Of a DNA stretch of 64,000 bases, positions 29,901 through 41,900 are shown in pieces. Position 1 is the stretch's first letter; every line of letters begins with the position of its first letter. The position numbers and the translations under genes were made by a program. Source of the stretch: Caecitellus pseudoparvulus (lineage: Eukaryota > Bigyra: Bicosoecida); contig CBFFRQ010000043.1 of the NCBI GenBank assembly GCA_965644315.1, positions 1 to 64,000 on the forward strand, given 5' to 3'. The notes under the pieces are model-generated. The model worked only from the letters and a program-made list of their open reading frames with translations. It did not search any database and was not told the origin of the DNA.

Positions 29901-32900
29901 TGCATGCAGACATGCACGGGAGCGGCACAGTCTCATAATTCGTGGACGCCTGCACGCTCCCACCACCTGGGAGATCCCAGAACATGGAATTAGCCCCGTC
30001 TGAGCTAGCAGACACCCAGTATTCGGTTTCGTCTGGTGGCAGCAACCCCTTCACTAAGGATGCGTCCGTTCTGGTGTACACCACAGCCAGCGTCCCGCCA
30101 TCCACAGCACCACAGGCAGCCGCGGCGCCTGCTGAGTTCTGCGTGCTTGTGCCTTCTGCCTTGTAGCAGCGCTTGCTTGGGCTCTGGCTCCAGCCTGCAG
30201 GGCACGCAGACTCTTGCTGTGGCAGGCGGATGCACACCTTCCCTGTCGCTTCCGTGCAGGGGCGAGACTCCAGACCAGTGGGGGAGAATTGAGCACAATC
30301 TGTGGAGCCTGGCGTCATGGGCTGTCCAGGAGCCCAAAGACCTTCCTCCACTGGCTCACCGAAACCCTCCCAAAGCCAGGGCGCCTTTCCAGGGAACGAG
30401 CCACTGCGGTACGCTCCGACCCAGAAGTTGCCAGGCAGCTCGAAGCGCACAAATGGCGTGCCCTCCACGAACTCAAGCATCCCTGCAGAGTTTAGAGGCA
30501 GCAAGTAGCCGTCGCCTGACGAGGCACCACTGTGACAAGCAGATGCGGCATCCTCCCAGGAAAGTGGTGCAGCGTTTACAGACAGGCAGATTCCATTGAC
30601 TGCGTACTCTGACCCCGTGCAGTGCTCCGCGGCACGGACTGCGGCCGGATCCCAGAGACACAGCGCCTGTCGCGTTTCAGAGCAATCCCCGATTCCGTTG
30701 TACATCGTGCCAACCTGAATGTTGTAGCCGCCTTCGTGAACGACAAAGCCGCAAGTGCCCCCGAAGGCACACATGCCCCCACACACAGGTGGCAGCAGCT
30801 CCGGGGCCTCCATGCTGGTCAGCGCACCGTCGGGGTCAATGACGGTCATGACGTTCGTCTGCATGTGCTCGAAGGCGCCAACATATATGGGCGTGTACGA
30901 AGGCGCGACCCGCGCCATGTGACTCATCGAAGGAAGAGAGTGGGGAGGAAACAAGCGCCCTCCCTCGCCACGGCATGCCAGCTCGGATGCTGTCCATGTG
31001 GCGGAGCCTGGAGTGAGCTTGATGCAAGAGCCCCCACCCTCCGGAATCAGTGTCCACCCTGATGGGCATTGCGGGACTTCAATGGGGCGTTCACACATGT
31101 ATGCTTTATGGGTCGTGCAGCCGCCATCCACGAGGCCATCAAGGCTGCGCGCGTACCAAGCACACAGGACATGCGGAGCAGGCTCTTCCCCCTCGGCTGC
31201 AGCAAACACATCAATCGGCATGTCAGGTTGGCCAACCCAGCGCCAGCCGTCCTTTGTAGCCCCTGCTTCATGGCGGTAAAGACCCACGTAGATATCCTCA
31301 GGCTTGCCGGCGTCAGGTGACACGACGCTGCTGAACCAGTCGATGCGGGCTTGGTTGTGCATGGACGCAAGGAAGCCAGAGTGGCTCTCTGCGCAGTTCG
31401 CCGATGCTTCTTCCCAGCTCAAGCTTGCAGCCTCGAAGATCATGCACGATCCATCCACCTCCACTTCATCGGGCTCCACACAAGGCGTATTGACGGTGGG
31501 CAAGGTGTCATCGATGACAGGTTCGTCAGTGCCGCCAGTGCCGTTTCCTGGCACAGGCGTGCACGTGCACTCAAGCTCATCATCACTACTGGAGCCTGTT
31601 GCAGGGCTCAGCACCGCGACATCAGGCGGCCGCATGCATAGGTACGCGAGGGAAGAGCTGCAGTCAAACATGTCAGGCGACCTGTCGTTCCCCAACCACA
31701 GCGAGGGCAGCGTTCCAGAGGACTGAGCCAGCCCACACGTGCCAGGCGTCTCCATCTCGCGCATGCAGTTCCCGAAGCAGCCCGGATCAAATACATCGCG
31801 ACTGGTACCAAGGTAGTGCTCCGTGTCATCTTCCGGGTCCAAGAAGTACATGTCGGCGGTGCCGTCCTGTGACTTGGCCCGCACCCAGTACGGCTGGCCG
31901 AAGGCCATGAGGGAGGTGATGAACTCCGCGTCCACTGCGCTTCGGAACACCGCGAGGGACCCAGCCTCACTTTCACATGCTGCCTCAGCAGAGGCCCAGT
32001 CGGTGGGGACGGCAGACTCTGCTTTGAAGCACTCGCCTCCCGGGCTGAGCGTCCACCCAGAGGGGCACGAAGGCACACGAGTCGTGTCAGCGACACACAC
32101 AAAGGGCCGACTCATGTCGCACGTGGCTGCACGTAACTTGTACGTAACATCATCAAAGTACGCACACGTGTACTGGGCTGCAAAGGTAGGCTCACCGGTG
32201 TCCCACTGGGCGGCCACGAGGGGAGACTCGCGGTGTGGTCCCAGCCACCGCCAGTCAGCAACAGCCGAGAAGGAGTCAGAGCTCAGCACGGCTGCAGACC
32301 ACGGTTGTGATACGTCGATGAAAGGCGATTTCAGCAGGTCCATCATGAAGGGGTCGTCAGCAGACAGGAGTCCGACAGTCGCTCCCGAGCGCGCTGCGCA
32401 GGAAGATGCAGCGCTCCGCATGTCAAGCCCAGCAGCAGACTCAACCCGGATGCAGTAGTCGCCCGCCACAAACTCCCCAACCCCGCACCTCGCCGCTTGG
32501 GCAGAGATGTCTGGGTCAGCTTGACACAGTGCGTCTCGCATGCTCCAGCAATTGCCTGTGCCAGACTGGCGTGAGCCGATGACAACCTCTTCAGACCCAG
32601 CGACCCGCCAGATGTACGCGCACTCGCCAGTGTTCTCACAGCCTCCAATATCATTGCACCAGTCGCCTGCAAAGTATGAGTGCTTTCCCGTCAGGGGCTG
32701 CAGTGACTTGTCGGGCAAGACAGCCTGCAGCTCTCCAGGACTGGAGCCTTCCAACGCCCCTACCCAAGCCAGCATGTCTGCGTGAGCAACGCTGCCCATG
32801 AAAATAACTTCAGGTAGGTTGTCTGGCGTCGCCAGCACACCACCAACATCCACGCAAGCCTGCATGCTATCTGTCCAGGAGAGGTCGGGGTTGTCCAGCA

Positions 32901-35900
32901 GGCGCAAGCACTTCCCTGTCGGCGAAGTCTTGTATCCATGCGGGCACTGCACCTCGGCAATAGGGCGCTCACAGAAGAAGCGCTTTATGGACGTGTCTGT
33001 GTACTCCATGGTCATGAGTTGGCCCGAGGAGAACGACCAGTACGCGACAAACCCGAACGCTGTTTCGCCTTGACCAGGTGCAAAGGCCGGCGATCCGCTC
33101 ACATAATCGCTGCCATCTGTCCACAGCCAGTCCGACAGCGAGGACGTAGAAACATGCCGGTACAGCCCCACGTGGTAGTCTTCGGAAGGGCTCTTTTCTG
33201 CAAGGAAATGTGATTCGCTCTCCAGCGTCCCAATCGATGCCAGGGTGCCATTGTACTCCTCTGCACAGTGCACGAGAGCTTGGCGCCAGTGGAGGGGCGT
33301 AGCAACTTCGGTCCAGCAGCTGTCCCCTACTTGAACTTCTGGACCAGAGCAGGGTCGATCTAGCGTTGGGAAACCGCGCGGACCGCCTCCCTCACCACCA
33401 CCCCCACTGTCGCCAGTGGGCGCAGTGCAATTGCAAGTACAGACACAGCCTTGCCCTCCACCTCCGCCACCTGACTCCTCTGGCTCGGGCTCTGTGGATG
33501 TCCTGTCTGGGTACCGCGCACACACACGCCACATGTCATTGTTCATGCTGTACACACCCTCGTCGGCGGTCACCTGCATGGGTGATCCACCCTGCAGGAG
33601 CCCCCTCGCGCCACCGGGGGAGTACGACTGGCAGTTCCCACACGGCACAGGGAAATAATACTCGTCAGCGATTGGAGTCAGGGTGCTCGCATCGGCAAGG
33701 CTGAGGAACCTCATGCCGGGGTCCGCCTCCCCCGTTCGGATGCCAGCCCAGGCATTGTCACCAAAGCCCAGCAAGGAGTCCAGGGTGCGCTCGTCCATGA
33801 ACGTGTACGGCGCAGCCAAGGCGCCCCCCTCAGCAATACATGCGTCAGCTGAAGCGGCATAGTTCTTCGTGTCAGTGAAGAGTTTGAAGCATGTGAGTGT
33901 AGCTGACATGGTCCAACCAGCAGGGCACGCGACCTCCTCGGCAGCAGTCCGCGAGCACATGGACGGCATCATGACGCCACTGTTGTCGCAGTCAGAAACC
34001 TCCAGCGCCAGCTGGGTCGTAGACCACCTTGCGCATTCCATGCCCGCAACGTGTGGGTTCCCGGGAGCCCATAACCCTGAGTCGACCACTGCTCCGTTCA
34101 TCCACTTCCAAGCAGCGTCAACAAGGTACGAATCGCCGTCATTCGTGAAGGCCCCAAGCCAGACATCGTTGCTGGAGCTGCCCAGGAAGAAGGGGCTCAG
34201 GGCAAAGGAGTACAGACCTGGTATATCCAGCACGGCCAGCGTGGACGGCTGGGGTGCCGTCCCCGAACAGGCCGTCGCCGCATCTACCCACTTGGAAGGG
34301 GCTACTGAGAGGCGCAGACAGGAACCATCGTGCTTGAGCTCTCCCTCTGACGCGTCGCAGGGCTCGTTTTCTGCGACACTGTGAGGGTCCCACTCGCACA
34401 CGTACGACAGTGAGTCACTGCACTGCCCCACAGCTGACCACTCGGACCCAAACTCTACCGGCATCAAGCTGGTGCTTTGGTGCAGCCACATGCACGTTGC
34501 GCCAGTCGAACACATCCCAGTGCAGGGAGCATCATACTCTGAACTCGAAATCGCCTGCAGCGTGCGATCAGGCTGCACCCACGATGGGGCCGCAGCATTC
34601 TCAGCGTCTTGCACTGCTCCCATCCACACGCGCTCGCCGAAAGTGAATAGGGACGCGAGGAAGAATGCCTGTGGCCGAGTTCGCGCATGCGCAAGGCGGC
34701 CACCGTCACTCAGACAAGTGCGATATCCCTCACCCCAAGACGCCAGACTCATAGAAGCTTTCACACAGCTGCCGTCTGGGGACAGGGACCAGCCAGCGGG
34801 ACAAGTCGGCAGCTCGATGGGGCGCTCGCAGACATAGTTTGAGCTGCTGCCGCATGGCGCTGCGCCAACTGCTGCCAGGGCTGTGATGTAGGTAGCACAA
34901 AAAGACTCAGCCACGGTGGACGTCTCCTCGGCCGAATCCATCGCCGCGTACTGCCCGCTGTACTGGCCAGCCCCAATCCACTGCCACAAGGAAGCATCCG
35001 CCGCAACAGTGTGTCGATACAGACCAACATGGGCATCGGTCGCAACAGGCAGCACTGAGTTCACGATGAAGTTCCTCCGCGCCTCAGTGTGCATGGTGGC
35101 GAGCTTTCCGTCCATGCGGGTCGCGCAGTCTGAGCTGGCGACATCCCACGACACCGACATGGACACAAACTCAAAGCAGTGCCCTTCAAACTCCAATTCA
35201 GGCCCAGTGCAGGGTGTCGTAGTCGTTGGCAGGGGCGCTGGAGTGAAGTCTGGCGGGGATTCACTTCCTCCCTCGCCCTCTCCTTCCCCACCTTCCTCTG
35301 GGCACACACACTCCCCACTCGGGTTGATGGACTGCGTAGACGTGGACGGAAGCGTCCCAGTTGATGAAGTCTCCAGCGGAATTGAAGCAGCGCCCAGATG
35401 GCACACGAAGGCGTGGACATCAGAGCAATCGCCTATGCCAGAGTCATGTGACCCCAGTCCTTGCACGGCGCCGCCAGGCGTTGCAAGCCACACACACGAG
35501 CCATCTGCTCCACGTGAGCACGATCCGACACAGCCAGGATCGAACCAGAGGTCATCACCGAGGGCCACATACGTGCCTTCGGGCTGCAGCCACGAAATAT
35601 CGCCCCCTTGCACCTTGGCGCCAACCCACACCTTCGTGGCTGACGGAAGGCCGCCAAGGAGGCCCATCACATCTGGGCGATGGAGTGGAGTGGCTAGGTG
35701 CCCACCTTGTGCCTCACAAGCCGCGCTGGCGTCTGTCCAGGAGAGGGGCAGCGCATTCACCTGTAAGCAGTCCCCGGACGGAGTCACGCTCCAGCCAGCT
35801 GGACAAGGGTGGGCACGTGCAGCTGCACCGCGGCAAATGCCGTGCTCTGGAGTCGTGTCGCAGTCCGTCTGGCGAATCAGACCATCGGAGCCCAGAGACG

Positions 35901-38900
35901 TGCACGCGTCGTCAATCTGGCTGGGCAGCATGGCTGGCTGAGCCGCAAGCCACCATGTGGGGTCCACCTCCACATCCGTGCCGAGCCAGCGCCACTTGTC
36001 ATCCCCTGCAAACTGCTGGTCCCGTGAACCACCGACGTGCACTGCCATCCTCCCGTCCACGAGAGCGCCTAAGCGAGCAGTCTGAGCAAAGTCAAGTTCA
36101 TCTGCGTCAAGAAGGGATGCCAGCCGCCCTCCATCCTCCGCGCAGTCGGCCGCAACAGTGTTCCACACGCCGGGTGTCTCAGTCACCCAGAAGCATGAGC
36201 CTCGAAAGTACACTGCGCCATCAGCACACCTCGCGTCCACGTCCGAATCTTGAACACAGATGCCCGGGCGAATGTCGTTGCACCCACCGATGTAACCTGT
36301 GGAGGTGTCTTCAGTGCCAAGGGAAAGGGTGCCGGAAAATTTTCGAAACCACAGACACGGCGAGCTAGATGGCAGCAAGCAGTTCGTACTGCCATCACAC
36401 GTCCCTTCAAACTCTTCAGGTGACTGCAACGGTTCGGGCTCATTGCCACTCTTCCACCACACGATGGAGGCGAGTGACGCGTCGAATTCCCCGCCCACCC
36501 AGTGCGCGGCACCATCTGCGAAGAAAGCCCCCATCATTTCGGCTTCGTAGGCTCCCAAAACGGGTGCCAGTCGGCCTCCTTGGGAGCGGCACGCATCCCA
36601 GGTGTCAAACCACGAGCCAGGGTCGGTGCTACCATAGCACTCTCCGTTTGGAGCTTGGACAAACCCAGGGCGGCACTGATTCACTGGTGATTCCAAGCGC
36701 CTCTCACAGACAAAGGGGAAGGAGGACGAACAGCTCATTGGGGCTAACTCTCCAGCTGCAGAGACCGAAGCACACCGCCCGCCGGCTGCAGCTGGACTCC
36801 CACCCTGCCATGCTGCATGCCCCGCTTCCACGCTTTCCCCGCTTGGCCAGTACCAGGCGTCCAGCGCATCAACATGGCGGTAGGCACCTACCATCGTCGT
36901 GCCAAACGTGTTCGCGATAAATGTGGCTTCCGAAGAGCTCTCAAGCGCCGCTAAGGAGCTGCCAGGGGACATGGCACACTCCTGGATGGCACCACTCCAC
37001 GTGTTGGATGATGAGCCCATCACGTAGCATGATCCTTCAAAGTACTCTTCTTCCTCAAAGCACAACGAAGCGAGTGGATCGGCGACGGGGATAGGAGTGC
37101 CTTCGTCGCCGGCACAGATATCGAACGTGCCCACTCGTGACGGGATACTGCGGGAAGCGCCGACGCTGCAAGTGGCCGTCATTTCCATCGGGGTGCCACC
37201 AGGGCTCGTGATGACAGCCTCTCCCGAAGCCTCCAGTGCGTCTGCCGCCCAGTTGGGCAGTGCGGGCGCAAAGACATCCATGCCGAGCACCAAGTTGGAC
37301 AACACCGGTGGACTTTGGCGGTTCAACCAAGCAAATCCTGGCGAGATGCTGTCAACTTGAAGTCCGCTCACTGCCTGCAGATCCAGCGCGGGAGGATACG
37401 ATACATGGGCCCGCATTCCGAGTAGACTTGCTGCCGTATTTCCTGTACCAAACCCAAACGCCACGTGTTCGTGCCCAAGCTGACCAGAGTTGTTGATGCC
37501 CATGCACGTCACAGTTCCGTCGTCAAGCACCATGCACGTGACCGACTGAGAAACAAGTGCAGACACTACGCCCACAGGTTGAAGAGATGTGGTGAAGAAA
37601 GCTGCCGAACTGCCCGACGTTGTGGTCCCGTCCATGCTTCCATCATGGACACCGAAGCAAGAAAGGCGGCCGTCCGAGCGGGAGCCACAGGTCGTCCGGA
37701 AGTTTGCACTCAGGTGTGTGAAGTACGCGCCAGCTTCACCGTCATTAGGCGCGCTTCGTGCTGGCTCTGCATCGGGGTGTTCGTGAGCGCCGGGCAGCCC
37801 GATATCCATCGCCTGTCCGTTGTTCACAGCCTTTCCCCAACATTGCACCGTCCCGGCTGCGAGGAGAGCACAGGTATGCTCCAAGGCTGTGACAACCTGC
37901 ACTGCGGGTCCATCCAGCTGCACGTCCCCTGCCACCCCCTGGTGTGGGTGTTCATTATCCCCGACAACGTCTGGTGCACTGAGCGCGTGTCCCAGTACTC
38001 CGAAAGAGTTCTCGCCCCAGCACCGCACGCCGCCGTCTGACAGCCACACACACGTATGATACATGGAGCTAGACACCCCAACGACTTTCCTCGTGTCAGC
38101 ACCTGGCAGCACCTGCACTTGGGTTGGGTTTGTGATGTCCCCTACCGGCTGCACACCGGAAGCCGCATGGCCGTAACCCCACACCCACAAGGACCCATCC
38201 TCCTGCACTGCAAATGATTGCCTGGAAACCGCAACGAATATGCTTCGGCCTGGTAGGTTCAGCGGAGTGTATGACATGGGCAGACGCCCATCTGTCGCTC
38301 CGCCAGGGGACACCCGCATCGCAGGCGAGCCCCCTAGCCCGGCGTGCCCGTCTGCCCCCCCCCAACAGATGACGTCGCCTTGGTCAACGACAGCACACTG
38401 CAGTGGCTCGGCGTTCCCGTTCGATGCATCTTCTGACAAACTGCGCCCCGACGTGCTCAGCATGCGAACGCGCCGGCCAATCTGAATGTGGCCGTACGCA
38501 TGGGGCGGGCGGCCGCTGCCATCGCTGCTGATGCCGCCATGTCCAAGCACGCCAATCGTGTCAATAGGCGCCCATGAGCCCTCATTTTTGCCCCAGCATG
38601 CAACCAAGCCTTCAGAGTCCAGAGCACAGGTGTGGAGTCCGTCCCCGCCCAACGCCACGATGGGTGCCCAAGGCATGTAGCCAGCCATTGCTTGGCCTCC
38701 TGCAACATACAGCTTCCAGGAGTGGCGCGAGCCAAACCAGTTGTCTGCAGCATGCCATTCGGCACGCACAGTGCACTTGGTCGTGTCAACAAGGTCTGAA
38801 GGGTGGCTGGGCAAGGATGCGACGCTGGGGGGGACTGTCACGGCGACCAAGCCTGATGACGACACTGAGGCCGCGCTCGTGCCAACAGGATTCACGTGGC

Positions 38901-41900
38901 CAAGACCCAGCTGGCCCTGACCGTTGTAACCCCAAGCGTAGATGCTGCCCATGTCTGTGACGGCAAAGCAGTGCTTCTCTCCGCACTCGATTGACCGCAC
39001 GACTTCGGACAGTGGGATCTCTGACGATGCAACGTGGGGGATGTTCGTGTGATACTCTCCGCTGGAGCCCTCTTGCCCGCACAGCCCGCGGTCGGGCGCC
39101 CCCGAGTCACAGTGGCCCCAGCACCGCACCTTACCAGACGCAGTCAAGGCACACCTAGCTGCAGCATTGCTTTCGATGGCAATAACCGAGGCACCAGCCG
39201 TCGTGGGTCCATGGTCACGGTCCCAGGCAGCGACGGGGCTACCGAGAGGCGTACCACTTCCAAGGCCCGTCTGGCCCTGAGTGTTGTCGCCCCAGCACCG
39301 AACGAGGCCCGCGGGATTCAGAAGGCAGCCGCCTCCCTCCGCCACCGTGAGGGACACAATGAAGTCCCGCGCTGGAGCAGGCACGTCTAGCGGACTAAAC
39401 ACTGGGCGCTCCAAGATGCCGTCGCCAAGGGTCGTGCCAGCAGGCGCCGTGGGATCCACCCCCAGCGCGCCACCGGTGTTCGCCCCCACACACACAGCAG
39501 TGCCGTCCGTCTTGATGGCACAAAAGCCTGCCAGTCCACCTGCAGTGCCATATCCTGTCAGCCCAATGACTGGGCCGCCAGTGTCGAGGGCCTCCGCCAT
39601 GCATGGTGGCGGAGTCTCCCCACCCCCGTACAAGGACACACCCTCCGTGGTGAGTCCCGCCGCAGCGGGTTCAGGGCCCCAGCACTGGACAGTCGCATCT
39701 TCCAACAAGGCGCACATGGTCTTGCTGTGATGATCTAGCAGCGACACCGCTGGCTTGCTCAGACAAACAAAGGGGGCAGCCGAAAGCGACTCAGACAGCG
39801 GATCGTACGTTGGAGGGGGGCCGTCTGAGGCCGCGAACGGCAGAACGCCGGGGCCCCAGCACTGCACCCTGCCGTCCACGTACAGGACGCACCCACCTCC
39901 TTCCTCGCCGACATTGTCAGATCCGCGCACCGACACAGTGGCTACCTGCCCAAACGTGGGTAGCATGCCACTGCTTGTTGGACCCTCACCTCCGCTGTCC
40001 CCAATTATTTCTGAGCCTGAAAGCGAACTGCCGTATCCCAAGCGTCCTCCTGCGTTGTTTCCCCAGCAGTACAGCTCAGATTCGATGGGGTACAAGAGAC
40101 AAGTGTGGGCTGAAGCTGCAAACAGCCGAGGCAGCGTGTTCAGGCGAGTGTTCGCGTCGTAGCAGAGAGGCATGGGGTCGGGTTGCAGAATCAGCGCAGT
40201 CTGGGAGTTCCAATCACACTCAAGCTCAGGCTGCCCTGCCAGGCTACCGCACACAGCGATGGATGTCAATGTGGCCTGGGCTCCACGGGACAAGAAGGGG
40301 AAGGCATCCGCATCCAAAGCTACGATGCCAGAGCCAGCCACGGTGTCGCCATCAAACTCGCCAGGGTGCATCACTGACGCTACATGCGGTGAACTTCCGA
40401 CATGCCCGTGCGTCTGGTGGGCGGCATTCACCCAGGTGCTGGGGAGCCCGTACTTTGCCGAAGCTGCAGGGACGGCCCACACGTCGGCATCGAACTGCAA
40501 CGGCTGGTGCCCGACGGGGGCAGTGGACAGTGGTGCTGGGAAGGCGATGTCCGCGTGCACTGCGAGATTCGAGGCAAATGGCAGCTCCGAATCGCTGTGG
40601 TGCTTGAACCCCGGTGGTGGCGAGTGCGACGTTGCGCCGTCTGCGCCTTGCCAGGCTCCTTGGATCAGAATCCACGCTTCTGCCTTGTATCGGGCAGAGG
40701 CAGGCCGTGAACCAGGTGGAAGGGCATCTTCCGCTGACCACTCCACCTGCACTTGCAGCGTTCCATGGGCTTGCACGAGGCTGACAGCATGCAGTCGCAC
40801 GATGACGTCGCCCCCTTCGCCTTGACCAATCTGTTTGTCGCCCATAGGCAGCCGAAGCACCTCTCGCTCGGGAACACCATCAGCTAGCTCCCCATCTGAA
40901 GTGGCCAGTGTCACCCACTCTATGCCGGCTTGGTAGGCATGCTTCGCGCCGGTGCCGCTCGCCTCTGGCAACGCTTCGCAGGCATCTTCAGAGAGGCAGA
41001 CGGCCCGCTTGCCCATGTACGTCACTGGGCTGAGAGGACACTGCTCTGTGTGCAGTGCGGGAGTCTGCAAGGGCAGCTCCCACTCCATTTCAGGCTTGAA
41101 GCCGACCTGGACCCAGCCTGGGAAGCCGCGCAGGCCAGAAGTGTCCACCTCAGGGTCGATGAGGAACCCATGCCACGGCCCCAGAGCCCCGCCTGACCCC
41201 AGCGACAGGAAGTCGTCGCCATCTGCGACGCCAGACAGCAGCTGCACTGGTGGCTTCACATCCAAGATGGGCCCAAACGTTCCGCTGGGCAGGGGGGGTT
41301 CCATGGTGGCAAGGTCTGGGCCTGGAGGCATGCCCCGCCCGTGCTCTGCTACCATGCCCACCCCACGGCAAGACACGATGCCATCGCTGAACGCCAAGCA
41401 CGTGCTGGACTGCCCGATGTGTACGTCAGTGATGCGGCGCGGTGCAGCAGAGTAAGGAGCCGTGCCTGAGGCACTCAGGAACGCGTGCTGTGCGTAGCGG
41501 GCAGGGTTTCGGCGCCACAAGCGGCCGCCAATTGTGCTGCCCCAGCACATCATGCGGTCCCCGTCGCCCAGGACGGCGCAAAAGACTCCATTGGGACCGC
41601 CGTACAAAGCGATGGTGCTGCCTGCCAGAGGCACGACTGGGCCCGGGCTGCCCGCGCTGGGCAGCGTGCCCAGCAGGTCCCCGCTTCCCCAACAGTGCAC
41701 GTCCCCACCCGCAGTCAGGGCGCATGCGGCATTCTCAGTCACAGCGACATGTACAGCGGGGTCAGTGGCAGGGGCTGGCAAGCCTGTATCCGCAGACGCG
41801 GCAGCCGTGCCGTCGTATGCCACGTACGTGGAGGGAGGCACGCCAGCCCGCGCAAGTCGGCCCATCTCCTGCCGACCCCAGCAAGACACGTCGCCGCTGT

